This document shows, one piece after another, positions 9,991 to 18,872 of a stretch of DNA of 64,000 nucleotides. The DNA lies in contig NZ_CP145905.1 in NCBI RefSeq assembly GCF_036894955.1, positions 379,501 to 443,500 of the forward strand, read 5' to 3'. Origin of the DNA: Paenibacillus sp. KS-LC4. Its GTDB lineage: Bacteria; Bacillota; Bacilli; Paenibacillales; Paenibacillaceae. Positions within the stretch are counted from its first letter, which is position 1. Each line of letters opens with the position of its first letter. The notes under the pieces were generated by a model that did no database searches, had not been told where the DNA came from, and saw only the letters and a program-made list of their open reading frames with translations. The position numbers and the translations under genes are program-made.

Positions 9991-11130
9991 ATGTCATTTA
10001 CGATGGAAGTAGTCAGTGAGGAGAAGCTGAAATCGGTCATTGAGGAGCAGGTGAAGCCTGAGCCTGAGGAGGTCGCCCAACTGCGGGAGCTGGCGACGAG
10101 CAATGTATCGTCGATTTTGGAGCTGGATTTGGATTCGCTGGAAAAGCGGAAAGCGATTTTGCAATCTATTGACCAGTTTGGCATTCAGTCGATGAGATCA
10201 TCCTCGGAGAAAAATGCGCTGTTGCAGGTGGCGGTCGGCAATTTGTCTCAAACGGGCGACGAGGGCGGCCAAGTGGCGAAAGATTTGACGGAGCTGCACA
10301 TCCAGCTCAAGGATTTGGACCCGAGCGTCGTCGATTTTGCCAAAAGCGGCGTGCTGGGTATGTTTTTTAATCCGTTACGTCGTTATTTTGCCAAATACCA
10401 GAAGGCGGATACGGTCATTTCGGGCATTATTTTATCGCTGGACAAAGGCAGTACGATACTTAAAAATGACAACACCACGCTGGAACTGGAACAGCATGCG
10501 CTTCGCGAGCTAACGAAAAAGCTGCAAAAGGAAATTCAACTCGGCATGCTGATGGATGAGGGCATAGAAACGCAGATTGCAGCCGCCAAGGCACGTCAGG
10601 AGTCGGAGGATAAAATCCGCTTCATAACGGAGGAGGTGCTGTTCCCGCTCCGCCAGCGCGTCATGGATTTGCAGCAAATGCTCGTCGTGAACCAGCAGGG
10701 CATTATGGCGATTGAGGTTGTGATACGCAACAACAAGGAGCTGATCCGCGGGGTAGACAGAGCGAGGAACATCACCGTGTCGGCGCTGAAAATCTCCGTC
10801 ACTGTAGCAAGCGCGCTCTACAATCAACGAATCGTCCTGCAAAAAATCGAGCTGCTGAATCAGACGACCGACAGCCTGATCAGCGGCACCTCCAAAATGC
10901 TGAAAAACCAAGGAGCAGCGATTCAAAAGCAGTCGATGGAAGCGAATATCTCCGTTGATACGCTCAAGACGGCCTTCGCCGATGTGCTTTCGGCAATGGA
11001 TTCCATCAGCACCTACAAGCAGGAGGCGCTGCCTAAAATGCGCCAAACGATTCAGCAGTTCAGAGAGCTGGCGGATACCGGCGAGGTGCAAATTCAGCGG
11101 CTGGAGAAGGGGCAGAAGCTGGGGCTATAG
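9991..11130 (+). CDS. TelA family (toxic anion resistance) protein
   Basis: A 379-residue, almost entirely alpha-helical cytoplasmic protein matching the TelA/YaaN/YceH family in length and in the segment LDPSVVDFAKSGVLGMFFNPLRRYFAKYQKAD, followed by long coiled-coil heptads. TelA members are linked to tellurite, antimicrobial and cell-envelope stress tolerance, and comparative genomics groups them with Ter and VWA proteins. The molecular activity is not established. It starts at ATG 9991 after AAGAGGAGGGG. It is last in the cluster, with a terminator directly after it. Confidence 0.85.
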   Translation: MSFTMEVVSEEKLKSVIEEQVKPEPEEVAQLRELATSNVSSILELDLDSLEKRKAILQSIDQFGIQSMRSSSEKNALLQVAVGNLSQTGDEGGQVAKDLTELHIQLKDLDPSVVDFAKSGVLGMFFNPLRRYFAKYQKADTVISGIILSLDKGSTILKNDNTTLELEQHALRELTKKLQKEIQLGMLMDEGIETQIAAAKARQESEDKIRFITEEVLFPLRQRVMDLQQMLVVNQQGIMAIEVVIRNNKELIRGVDRARNITVSALKISVTVASALYNQRIVLQKIELLNQTTDSLISGTSKMLKNQGAAIQKQSMEANISVDTLKTAFADVLSAMDSISTYKQEALPKMRQTIQQFRELADTGEVQIQRLEKGQKLGL

Positions 11131-11138
11131 AAATGAAT

Positions 11139-11187
11139 AAAGAGCAGGGGCGGCGGCTAGAAATCGGGATGCGCTCCTGTTCTTTTT
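11139..11187 (+). terminator. Terminator after the TelA gene
   Basis: AAGAGCAGG pairs with CCTGTTCTT (one G-U pair) and is followed by TTTTTT. The remaining 250 bp to the next gene holds nothing I can assign. Confidence 0.7.
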
Positions 11188-11444
11188 TGTCGTTTGGGAG
11201 ACGCTTCACAGCATGGACACATCTTGAGATTTTTTATAGAATGAAGCAGCCGCTATTATACTGCCAGTATTCCATGCAGAACACTAAGCTAATTCGCTGG
11301 CAATTTTGACCGAAGGTTTATTGGTTTACAATGAAGTTCAAAATGATCACAATAGGCGTCTATGTCATGCTTATTGATTGGCTGTCCCTGCATTTTTCGT
11401 TTCTGGATACGTTATTTATGACTTATGGGGTAATCAGTAGGGGA

Positions 11445-12758
11445 TCATGCTTGAAGCATAAGCCAATAACAAGGATTCAATGGGAGGGTTGGATCAGTCG
11501 GAATTGCCGTGGTATTGTATCCCACAACAGGGCTTAAAGGATCATCTGTTGCCGAGGCCCATCCCGTTGTAAAGGAACTCAAGGCAAACTGATTGTCCGA
11601 ACTATAAATATTCGTTGTACCAATGTAACTGGAATCAATACCAATGAACCCTTTTCCGGCAGTGTTTTGAAGTATATTTCCGTAAGCCGCAATAAATTTA
11701 AAGATGTTCAAGTCTGCGTTAAACAGCAGGACAGGCACATTTCCTTCTTTAGATGTGGTGTTTTTAATAAAATACAATCCAAAATCCGTTCCCACAAATT
11801 CTTCCATTACTAGTAAATGCCTGAGCGTAGCAGGTGAGGCAGGGTCCTGAGTATTATTGCTTACTACCAAATCCCCCCGGAGAGTTCCAGAGCTAGCCGT
11901 AATATTGGTGATGATAATAAATCTGCAATTCGTATTGGTTGCAGCAGATACAAAAGTATTGCCGTCAATAAAGCTTTGGCCAGAGGTAGAGGAAATATTG
12001 ATATAGAAATATCCGTTCGGATTCGAAGCAAGAGGAGCGTAGGTAAAGCTGCAATTCGTTATTTGAAATTCCTTTGCTATAACGGCAATACCCAATTCGC
12101 ATACGGATATTTCGCATTGGTCGACATATAAACCCGTAGCCGATAAATTTTTAAATGAAATAACGGTTTCCACGCTTAAAACCATAGGGAAGTTCTGTAT
12201 AATGGACATTTTTTGGAAAACAACATTGGGCACAGTGACATAAAATATATTGACTACCGTATTCGTAGTCGTAATCACGGTCGTAAGTCCCATTCCTTGT
12301 CCCTCGATGGTCACAGGCGTGGTAACATTAATCGTGGCTGTAATGATAAAGGTCTCCGCATCCAGCAGTAGTCTGTCGCCTGGGTTAGCCGCGGCTAAAG
12401 CGGCATCGATTGTAGTATACGTTCTTGTCGAACCCACATTAAGCGTGTTGCCTGTTGCCTGAGGAACCGTTCTGGGTATGGGAGGAACTGGTTTAGCGAG
12501 CTTGTAAAAGGTATTCCCCGTGGAGAGATCAATATAAATATCGCCCAAATTTCCAATCGCGCATGCAGGATCACCTGTTCCTGTTAAAACCGGTGTTCCG
12601 GGAGGTCCCATTGGTCCAGGCGGACCAGTCACCCCCGTTGGTCCTGTAGGGCCGGTAAGTCCTGTTGGTCCAGTCGGTCCAGTCGGTCCAGTCAGTCCGG
12701 TAAGTCCGGTCGGACCAGGTGGTCCGATTATGAAATTGTTACCCTCCAAATTGTTCAC
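11445..12758 (-). CDS. BclA-like collagen-repeat protein with beta-helix domain (putative exosporium/spore surface)
   Basis: A 437-residue protein. A 10-residue N-terminal leader is followed by about 14 Gly-X-Y triplets ([17 protein letters not shown] and on, residues 12-58), mostly GPT/GLT as in Bacillus spore BclA proteins. Residues about 100-420 are rich in Val, Ile, Thr and Asn with a repeating pattern ([44 protein letters not shown]). This looks like a right-handed parallel beta-helix of pectate-lyase type and differs from the TNF-like BclA C-terminus. It starts at GTG 12758 with AGAGGAAG very close; TTG 12749 is an alternative. There is no signal peptide, consistent with mother-cell assembly onto the spore. 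A sigma-K-like -10 lies just upstream. Confidence 0.75.
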   Translation of the reverse strand: MNNLEGNNFIIGPPGPTGLTGLTGPTGPTGPTGLTGPTGPTGVTGPPGPMGPPGTPVLTGTGDPACAIGNLGDIYIDLSTGNTFYKLAKPVPPIPRTVPQATGNTLNVGSTRTYTTIDAALAAANPGDRLLLDAETFIITATINVTTPVTIEGQGMGLTTVITTTNTVVNIFYVTVPNVVFQKMSIIQNFPMVLSVETVISFKNLSATGLYVDQCEISVCELGIAVIAKEFQITNCSFTYAPLASNPNGYFYINISSTSGQSFIDGNTFVSAATNTNCRFIIITNITASSGTLRGDLVVSNNTQDPASPATLRHLLVMEEFVGTDFGLYFIKNTTSKEGNVPVLLFNADLNIFKFIAAYGNILQNTAGKGFIGIDSSYIGTTNIYSSDNQFALSSFTTGWASATDDPLSPVVGYNTTAIPTDPTLPLNPCYWLMLQA

Positions 12759-12778
12759 CTTCCTCTGAAATATTACTA

Positions 12779-12787
12779 TATTCTATG
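12779..12787 (-). promoter_or_regulatory. Sigma-K-like -10 element before the collagen-repeat gene
   Basis: On the minus strand CATAGAATA matches CATAnnnTA exactly, about 20 bp before the start codon. At the usual -35 distance I see CC and not the expected AC, so support is partial. BclA genes of Bacillus are sigma-K controlled. Confidence 0.35.
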
Positions 12788-12797
12788 AATGTATCAT

Positions 12798-12917
12798 CTA
12801 ATCGGAACTAGATGTCCAACTATAAATACGATTTTCACTTCTTCTATGAGACTGCACTTTAGTCAAGTGACCTCGACCGGGTACCTTCATTTTGTATGAT
12901 CTACGCAAAATCACCAA
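12798..12917 (-). CDS. Possible 39-residue basic peptide
   Basis: On the minus strand an unusually strong AGGAGGAGGG lies 7 bp before TTG 12917, opening a 39-codon frame that ends at 12798. The product begins MVILRRSYKMKVPGRGH and is rich in Arg, Lys and Ser. The frame stays open upstream to about 13037 without an ATG, so this may instead be the tail of a decayed gene. It lies upstream of the collagen-repeat gene in the same direction and might be another small spore protein. No family is recognised. Confidence 0.22.
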   Translation of the reverse strand: MVILRRSYKMKVPGRGHLTKVQSHRRSENRIYSWTSSSD

Positions 12918-13313
12918 GATGAAACCCTCCTCCTGCCCAATATGGATTTTACCGGAGCTCAGATGCTCTACCCGATAGACGCCATTACCCTTATTTCCGT
13001 AATAAGGTTTAAAATATAATGTTTTATGAAACGCTTATAATGAAATGAGGTTTGCTTGCTCGATTTGTACGAATGATTGCGCTAACAAGTCATTCAAGAA
13101 AATAACACAAAGTATTCAACCTCTCCATAGGTAGTCTTATAATAAAAAATATGATAACATGTAGTATTAGATGAGGAATGTGAACAAGGATAAATTTATT
13201 CCGTTCATGCCTGTATGTCTGTCGTTTATGAGCGTGATTTTAAGCAGTAGATCAATGGGCATGATTGAAAGTTCTATTCATTAAATTGCAACTACACTGA
13301 AGGAGGATTTATC
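12918..13313. other. Intergenic region before fba
   Basis: 396 bp, AT-rich. It holds a 7-bp stem CCTTATT / AATAAGG near 13000 with no T-tract, and the presumed aldolase promoter, which I could not place confidently. No other gene is seen. Confidence 0.4.
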
Positions 13314-14171
13314 ATGGCATTGGTTTCGATGAAAGATATGTTGAACAAAGGTTTAAAAGAAGGTTACGCAGTTGGTCAATTCAACATTAATAACTTGGAG
13401 TGGACGCAAGCTATTTTGAGCGCAGCTCAAGAAGAGCAATCCCCAGTTATTTTGGGCGTATCTGAAGGCGCAGCTCGTTACATGGGCGGTTTCACGGTTG
13501 TTACTGCAATCGTTAAATCCCTAATCGAGGAAATGAAAATTACAGTTCCAGTTGCGATTCACTTGGATCACGGCTCCAGCTTTGAGAAATGTAAGGCAGC
13601 AATCGACGCTGGCTTCACTTCTGTTATGATTGATGCTTCCCACTCGCCATTCGAAGAAAACGTAAAAATAACGAAGCAAGTGGTTGAATATGCACACGAG
13701 CGCGGCATTTCTGTTGAAGCTGAACTGGGAACAGTTGGCGGACAAGAGGATGACGTTATTGCTGATGGCGTTATCTACGCTGATCCACAAGAGTGTAAGC
13801 AACTGGTTGAGCTTACAGGGATTGATTGTCTGGCTCCAGCACTTGGTTCCGTTCACGGTCCTTACAAAGGCGAACCAAACCTGGGCTTCAAAGAAATGGA
13901 AGAAATTTGCCAAACGATCAAGCTGCCATTGGTATTGCACGGTGGTACGGGTATCCCTACTGAGCAAATCAAAAAATCCATTTCCCTTGGAACAGCTAAA
14001 ATCAACGTGAACACAGAGAACCAAATCGCCTTCACTAAAATTGCTCGCGAAATTTTGACTTCGGATTCGGAAGTATTCGATCCACGTAAATTTTTGGCTC
14101 CAGGCCGCGATGCAATCAAAAATACGGTTATGGGTAAAATGCGCGAGTTCGGATCTTCCAACAAAGCGTAA
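13314..14171 (+). CDS. fba: Class II fructose-1,6-bisphosphate aldolase
   Basis: A 285-residue zinc enzyme cleaving fructose-1,6-bisphosphate to DHAP and glyceraldehyde-3-phosphate. Family motifs are clear: N-terminal [17 protein letters not shown] with the metal and proton-transfer residues; EAELGTVGG; the Zn-binding His in [11 protein letters not shown] and [10 protein letters not shown]; and phosphate-binding KINVNTENQ. Length and start match FbaA of Bacilli. AGGAGGA precedes ATG 13314. Its codon use is strongly biased, as expected of a highly expressed glycolytic gene. It is monocistronic with a strong terminator. A tagatose- or inositol-pathway aldolase is a remote alternative. Confidence 0.95.
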   Translation: MALVSMKDMLNKGLKEGYAVGQFNINNLEWTQAILSAAQEEQSPVILGVSEGAARYMGGFTVVTAIVKSLIEEMKITVPVAIHLDHGSSFEKCKAAIDAGFTSVMIDASHSPFEENVKITKQVVEYAHERGISVEAELGTVGGQEDDVIADGVIYADPQECKQLVELTGIDCLAPALGSVHGPYKGEPNLGFKEMEEICQTIKLPLVLHGGTGIPTEQIKKSISLGTAKINVNTENQIAFTKIAREILTSDSEVFDPRKFLAPGRDAIKNTVMGKMREFGSSNKA

Positions 14172-14188
14172 GCTCATATATAAATGAG

Positions 14189-14234
14189 AAAGGGCCAGTC
14201 CGGCTGCTGCGTGCAGTTGGACTGGCCCTTTTTT
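14189..14234 (+). terminator. Terminator after fba
   Basis: A perfect 12-bp stem (AAAGGGCCAGTC / GACTGGCCCTTT) runs into T6. Confidence 0.92.
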
Positions 14235-14285
14235 GAATGGTAAGCATTTATAAGTTTCACATGTATAAATAGGCTTATATTTCTC

Positions 14286-14340
14286 GGACTGAAATGCGCC
14301 GCGCCGCCAAAGGACGGCGTTAGCCGTTTCACCTTGCCTT
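14286..14340 (+). repeat. Dispersed intergenic hairpin repeat, copy 2
   Basis: GAAATGCGCCGCG, a variable section, then ACGGC-GTTA-GCCGT and TTCACCTTGCCT. It matches copy 3 (28693) closely, including the ACCTTGCCT end, and copy 1 (7239) more distantly. It lies between the convergent fba and alpha-galactosidase genes. Confidence 0.7.
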
Positions 14341-14356
14341 ATGCCGTTCTTTTGGT

Positions 14357-15655
14357 TTATCGGTACGCTGGCAGCCAGCTGCCATGCGCTTCAATCAGCT
14401 CGTCGCAAAGTGAGACGATATCATCCATAGACAGCTCCGCCGACGTATGCGGGTCAAGCAGAGCGGCATGATAAATATGCTCGCGCTTCAAGGTTTTAGC
14501 GGCTTCAATCGTGAGCAACTGGGTATTAATATTTGTGCGGTTTAACGCTGCCAGCTGTGGCGGAAGGTCACCAATGAAGGTTGGAGAAATGCCGGAACGG
14601 TCGACCAAGCAAGGTACCTCGACGCAGGCTTCCCTTGGCAGGTTCGTGATCAAACCCGTATTCATGACGTTACCGGCGATTTTATATGGGTTATTGGTCT
14701 CCATCGCTTCCATAATATGCGAGGCATATTCATGACTGCGCGTATGCTCAATCTTTTTATCGCCAAGCATCGAGTCCCGTCTTTCCTCCCAGCCTTTAAT
14801 TTGCTCAATACAACGACGCGGATACTCATCGAGCGGAATATTAAGACGTTCAATCAGCTCTGGATAATTCTTTTTAATGAAGTATGGATGATATTCCGCA
14901 TTATGCTCGGAGGATTCTGTTACATAATAGCCGAATTTCAACATGAGCTCGTAACGCACCATATCGTGATGCTTCTCAGCTTGCTTTTCCGCTGCGAGAC
15001 GTTTAATTTCCGGGTACAGGTCTACGCCGTCCTTCGTTGCTTCCAGCAGCCAGGCCATATGGTTAATGCCAGCGATCTTTGTTTTGACACCTGCTGTATC
15101 AATGCCCAAATGCTCGAATAGATGCGGTACACAAATTTGTACGCTGTGGCAAAGTCCTACAGCCTGCAAGCCGCCTTGCGAAATGAGCACATTCGTTAGT
15201 ACAGCCATAGGGTTGGTGTAGTTGAGGAACAGGGCGTCTGGACAAACCTCCTGAATATCTGCTGCAAAATCAAGTACGACCGGAATGGTGCGCAGATTGC
15301 GGAAAATACCGCCGATGCCGACTGTATCGGCAATGGTTTGGCGTAGGCCGTATTTTTTCGGAATTTCGAAATCGGTTATCGTACAAGGATCGTAACCGCC
15401 AACCTGAATGGCATTGACGACATATTTGGCTCCGCGAAGCGCCTCCTTGCGGTCGGTATACGCTTTAATGACGCAGCTGCTTCCGAGTGATTCCTTCATG
15501 TTCAGCAGCAGCTGCTCAGATTCACGCAGCCGTCCCGCATCAATATCAAACAAAGCTAACTCGAAGCCTTGCAGAGCATCTGTAAGCATGACATCACCCA
15601 ATACATTTTTCACAAAAACAGTGCTGCCCGCACCAAGGAATGTAATTTTCGCCAA
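14357..15655 (-). CDS. melA: GH4 alpha-galactosidase
   Basis: A 432-residue NAD- and Mn-dependent glycosidase of family 4. It has an N-terminal Rossmann motif (ITFLGAGSTVF), NYTNPMAVL, the metal-binding Cys169 in GLCHSVQ and His199 in GINHMAW. In GH4 the CHSV tetrad typifies alpha-galactosidases (CDMP and CNVP mark phospho-glucosidases, CHG glucuronidases), so MelA is the best call. It starts at TTG 15655, with GGAGGCG 7 bp before it; no ATG fits. A divergent AraC-family gene is the probable regulator. No transporter is adjacent. Confidence 0.85.
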   Translation of the reverse strand: MAKITFLGAGSTVFVKNVLGDVMLTDALQGFELALFDIDAGRLRESEQLLLNMKESLGSSCVIKAYTDRKEALRGAKYVVNAIQVGGYDPCTITDFEIPKKYGLRQTIADTVGIGGIFRNLRTIPVVLDFAADIQEVCPDALFLNYTNPMAVLTNVLISQGGLQAVGLCHSVQICVPHLFEHLGIDTAGVKTKIAGINHMAWLLEATKDGVDLYPEIKRLAAEKQAEKHHDMVRYELMLKFGYYVTESSEHNAEYHPYFIKKNYPELIERLNIPLDEYPRRCIEQIKGWEERRDSMLGDKKIEHTRSHEYASHIMEAMETNNPYKIAGNVMNTGLITNLPREACVEVPCLVDRSGISPTFIGDLPPQLAALNRTNINTQLLTIEAAKTLKREHIYHAALLDPHTSAELSMDDIVSLCDELIEAHGSWLPAYR

Positions 15656-15740
15656 TGAATTCGCCTCCGTTTATGAATAGCCTTGACTCCTTAACTATAG
15701 TCCTGAAGAGACCTTGGGAACATGGAGTAATTCCTGAAAA

Positions 15741-15806
15741 ACCTGTCATAATGCCTTTTCATTGCATGGTTTCATTTGATCCACTATACTATTACCTGTC
15801 ATAATG
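15741..15806 (+). promoter_or_regulatory. AraC-gene promoter bracketed by a 13-bp direct repeat
   Basis: ACCTGTCATAATG occurs at 15741-15753 and again at 15794-15806, 53 bp apart (five helical turns). Between them lies TTGCAT (15762-15767), a 17-bp spacer and TATACT (15785-15790). The second copy covers the expected transcription start and runs toward the ribosome binding site. The arrangement suggests an AraC-protein binding pair controlling its own gene and the divergent alpha-galactosidase gene. Confidence 0.65.
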
Positions 15807-15820
15807 AGGGGGGATGCCCT

Positions 15821-16675
15821 ATGTCTCTGACCGAGGTCAGACATATTCAGGAGACGCCGCAGCGGCAGATGGAGCTGCTTTTGCGATTTTTCGGCAAGGA
15901 AGAATGTGAGCCTCTGCATAGCTGGGGACCGGGCTTGCGCGACTTATATATTATCCATTATGTCATTAGCGGCTCAGGTGAATTTAGTACCGGGGGAGAA
16001 GCCTACCAGCTGTCACAAGGCGAGGGCTTTCTCATAACGCCAGGTGCGATTGTTCATTATACAGCGGATGAGTCTGATCCTTGGGTATATACGTGGGTTG
16101 GCTTTGACGGGCTTCATGCCAGAGCTTTTATGCAGCGGGCCGGGCTTAGTGTGACGCGGCCGATCTTTCGTGCAAAGGGCGCCAGCTGGTTCGAGACCAG
16201 CCACCAAGAGCTTGTGGCTGCCCATGGAATGGGCAGTCGGGACATTTTGTACCAGAGCATCTTATACCGTCTAATCGGTGAATTAATAGAATGTGCAGAG
16301 CCTGCATTAGCAGAGGAGCAGTCGCTGCGTGCCAACTCCAAGGAAACCTATATTAACGAAGCAATCACCTATATCGAAAATAACTACAGCCAAAAAACAA
16401 CGGTTGAGCAAATCGCTCAGGCTGTTGGCTTGGATCGGACTTATTTGTCCAGCTTGTTCAAGCAGCAATTTGACCTGTCGCTGCAAGCCTTTTTGCTGCA
16501 ATTTCGAATGAATCGGGCGGTAGAGCTGCTGAGCAGCACGCAGCTGTCCGTGAGTGATATTTCACGCTCGGTCGGCTACACCGATCCCTTCCTTTTCTCC
16601 AAAATGTTCAAAAAGGTTATTGGCCAATCGCCGCGCCGAACGCGAGAGCTGCTGGAGGAGCAGGGCAAGCTTTAA
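15821..16675 (+). CDS. AraC-family regulator with cupin sensor domain (probable alpha-galactoside regulator)
   Basis: A 284-residue protein. The N-terminal AraC-type cupin fills about residues 20-150 (LRDLYIIHYVISGSGEF, GEGFLITPGAIVHYTAD). Two C-terminal helix-turn-helix motifs fill about 185-280 (TVEQIAQAVGLDRTYLSSLFKQQFD; LSVSDISRSVGYTDPFLFSKMFKKVIGQSPRRTRE). ATG 15821 is chosen because GAGGGGGGA precedes it; an upstream TTG in frame has no ribosome binding site. It diverges from the GH4 gene, with a shared 165-bp region holding a 13-bp direct repeat. Like MsmR/RafR-type proteins it probably senses an alpha-galactoside. Confidence 0.85.
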   Translation: MSLTEVRHIQETPQRQMELLLRFFGKEECEPLHSWGPGLRDLYIIHYVISGSGEFSTGGEAYQLSQGEGFLITPGAIVHYTADESDPWVYTWVGFDGLHARAFMQRAGLSVTRPIFRAKGASWFETSHQELVAAHGMGSRDILYQSILYRLIGELIECAEPALAEEQSLRANSKETYINEAITYIENNYSQKTTVEQIAQAVGLDRTYLSSLFKQQFDLSLQAFLLQFRMNRAVELLSSTQLSVSDISRSVGYTDPFLFSKMFKKVIGQSPRRTRELLEEQGKL

Positions 16676-16750
16676 GCGAGGGGTTAATGGGGTAATATTC
16701 GATTATGCATACGAGGATGCCTGTCCACCATATGCACATATTCCTTAATG

Positions 16751-16792
16751 AAAAAGGGCTGGGCATTGGCAATTAAGCCAAAACCTGCCCGG
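16751..16792 (-). terminator. Terminator of the MFS gene
   Basis: GGGCA-N2-GGC pairs across AATTAA with GCC and TGCCC. On the minus strand the hairpin runs into TTTTT, directly after the stop at 16795. Confidence 0.65.
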
Positions 16793-16794
16793 CG

Positions 16795-18012
16795 TTAGCC
16801 GCGAAGCGGTGCCCGTTTCTTTTTCCCTGCCCGCATGGACAGAAGGAAGCACAGCAGAAGCACGATACCAGCGGAGGCGTATGGGAAATTGATATTCACA
16901 TCAAACAATACGCCCGCAGCGATTGGTCCAAGAATGTTGCCTAAGCTCGTAAAAGCGGAGTTCAAGCCAGCGAGGTAGCCTTGCTGATCATTAGCCATTT
17001 TTGAAATTTGGGTGCCTATGGCTGGGCGCAAAATATCGACGGCAAGGAACAGGAAGAAGGTGACGACAAATACCATCCAGTAGTTGTTTGTCAACAGCAT
17101 CAGCAGAACGAATAGGCCCGCAATAAACAAAGACCACGTAATGACGTTCTGCTCGCCAAACCGATTCAAAATCCAGCCGAAGATCGTTACCTGTACAACC
17201 GCGCCAGCGATGGAGCCGAATGTAATAATAAAAGCGATGTCGGTTGCTGTAAACCCGAAGCGATGGTCAACGTACAAGCCGAATACCGTCTCATAGTTCG
17301 CAAGCCCGAACGAAGCGACAAGCACGATGACTAAGCTGAAAAAGTAGGGCTGTTTGTAAGAGGACAGCAGCTGGGACATAAAGCTGGGCTCATCAGCCGA
17401 GGCCGAGGTCTTAGAAAGAGCTGAAGCGGCAGGCGTTAGAGCTGGATTCGGCTTGGATTCTGGCAGAACGAGCAGTGTAACAATGGCGGCAACACCGCCG
17501 GCAATTCCCGCTGCATAAAAGGGCACCCGTACACCAAATTCGGCCAAATATCCTCCGATGCCTGGGCCGATAATAAACCCAGTCGTAATCGCGGCATTGA
17601 TGTAGCCCATGCCTTTGGCGCGTTCTTCGTCGCTAGTAACGTCAGCGACATAGGCCATAATGGAAGGCATGCTGAAGGCGGCCCCGATTCCGCCAAGGAT
17701 GCGAGAAACAAACAGCAGCCACGGCTCGCTGACCGCGCCGAACATCCATTCCGAGAGGGCGAACAGCGTGACGCCAGCTACAATCATTTTTTTTCGACCG
17801 ATAGAATCGGAAAGTCTGCCTGCAAGCGGTGAAAATATGAGCTGGGCTAGGGAAAAGGCCGCTACCATGAAGCCTAGTATGCTTCCATTCAAATCCAGCT
17901 CCCGCATATAGGCCGGCATAACGGGAATCACGAGTCCGATGCCTGTAAATACGAGCAAAATATTGCCCATCAGAAGGAGTATAGCCCCTCTGTTTCGTAG
18001 TAGTAGTGACAT
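16795..18012 (-). CDS. MFS multidrug efflux transporter (NorA/TetA-like)
   Basis: A 405-residue, 12-TM protein of the drug:H+ antiporter 1 group. It has the TM2-3 loop motif GRLSDSIGRKKMIV and the TM5 motif C region FIIGPGIGGYLAE. It starts at ATG 18012, with AGAGGA 8 bp before it; the TTG two codons earlier is less likely. The TetR gene 31 bp upstream on the same strand is the probable repressor of the pair. A short polar loop (about 190-215) separates the two halves. The substrate is unknown: family members export fluoroquinolones, tetracyclines or dyes. Confidence 0.85.
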   Translation of the reverse strand: MSLLLRNRGAILLLMGNILLVFTGIGLVIPVMPAYMRELDLNGSILGFMVAAFSLAQLIFSPLAGRLSDSIGRKKMIVAGVTLFALSEWMFGAVSEPWLLFVSRILGGIGAAFSMPSIMAYVADVTSDEERAKGMGYINAAITTGFIIGPGIGGYLAEFGVRVPFYAAGIAGGVAAIVTLLVLPESKPNPALTPAASALSKTSASADEPSFMSQLLSSYKQPYFFSLVIVLVASFGLANYETVFGLYVDHRFGFTATDIAFIITFGSIAGAVVQVTIFGWILNRFGEQNVITWSLFIAGLFVLLMLLTNNYWMVFVVTFFLFLAVDILRPAIGTQISKMANDQQGYLAGLNSAFTSLGNILGPIAAGVLFDVNINFPYASAGIVLLLCFLLSMRAGKKKRAPLRG

Positions 18013-18049
18013 GTTCAAAATCCTCTCATCCTGATCTAGGCTGCTTTAA

Positions 18050-18664
18050 TCATTGGGCTTGCTCGCTTTTGGTGCTTGCGATGCCGTGAAGGACGACCTT
18101 TACAGCAGTTCTATAAATGGTCAAAACCTCATCCATCGTAGAAGAGCGTCTGGACAGCTGATTCAAGCCGAAAAACAAGCCTTCCAATATGATCGCCAAA
18201 TGTTCAACCTGCATCGGCTCTAATTCGCCTCGGTCAATGCCTTCCTGAATAAGGCGTTTGTTGAATTCCAAATGCCGGTCGATCATGGCCGTCATTCGCT
18301 TCTCCACCTCACTCGTTTTCTCCTCATGATTGAAAAATTCATCTGCCGCTTTCGTAAGCGGGTGGCTGAAATCATCCATCACCCCTTGCTCAACGATGGC
18401 GTAGAGCTTCTCGGTGGACGTCTCATAGCGCGCCTGCTGCTCGTTCCATTTTTGCTCCCATTCCAAATCCCATTCCTCTAATAGATAGAGAAACAAGCCC
18501 TCTTTACTCTTAAAATGGTAATAAATATTGCCCTTGCTGCTTTCGGTCGCCTCTACAATATCTTCAATCGAAGTGCCTTTATAGCCCTTCTGGGCAAAAA
18601 GCGCTCGTGCGGCGCTTGCGACTTTCTTCTTCGTTTGTTCGCTTTGCAGCTGTTTCTTATTCAT
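18050..18664 (-). CDS. TetR-family repressor of the adjacent efflux gene
   Basis: A 204-residue protein. The N-terminal helix-turn-helix (AARALFAQKGYKGTSIEDIVEATESSKGNIYYHFKSKEGLF, about 18-60) is typical of TetR/AcrR, and the remaining helices form a ligand pocket. It starts at ATG 18664 after GAGGAAGGGG. It is the first gene of a two-gene unit with the MFS pump. An inverted repeat sits between the promoter hexamers just upstream, pointing to autoregulation with release by pump substrates. Confidence 0.88.
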   Translation of the reverse strand: MNKKQLQSEQTKKKVASAARALFAQKGYKGTSIEDIVEATESSKGNIYYHFKSKEGLFLYLLEEWDLEWEQKWNEQQARYETSTEKLYAIVEQGVMDDFSHPLTKAADEFFNHEEKTSEVEKRMTAMIDRHLEFNKRLIQEGIDRGELEPMQVEHLAIILEGLFFGLNQLSRRSSTMDEVLTIYRTAVKVVLHGIASTKSEQAQ

Positions 18665-18687
18665 GAGGGGCTGCCCCTTCCTCTTAA

Positions 18688-18712
18688 TTATACTGAACGT
18701 TCGTTCTATAAT
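18688..18712 (-). promoter_or_regulatory. TetR operator overlapping the tetR-MFS promoter
   Basis: On the minus strand TATA-GAACG and CGTTC-AG-TATA form an imperfect inverted repeat, ending in a -10 TATAAT (18688-18693). Binding here would cover the spacer of the promoter. Confidence 0.55.
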
Positions 18713-18872
18713 AATAGCAAAATATAAAGGGGAAATGCAAATGAGAGATGAAGAAGGTTTTATAGTTAAGAAACTGCCAAAAATTTTATGAACAAATACA
18801 GTTTATATGTAAAGAATTTCTGACCAAATGCCGATAATGGAAGAGTAGAATATATAATGGAGGGATTTTCAA

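Noticed and set aside
11331..11537. 68-codon plus-strand frame after the TelA terminator
   Set aside because: It overlaps the 3' end of the collagen-repeat gene, and I see no ribosome binding site or recognised family.
12594..12725. Short tandem repeats (GGTCCTGT-like units), considered as CRISPR or minisatellite
   Set aside because: They are in frame and encode the Gly-X-Y triplets of the collagen-like protein; there are no spacers.
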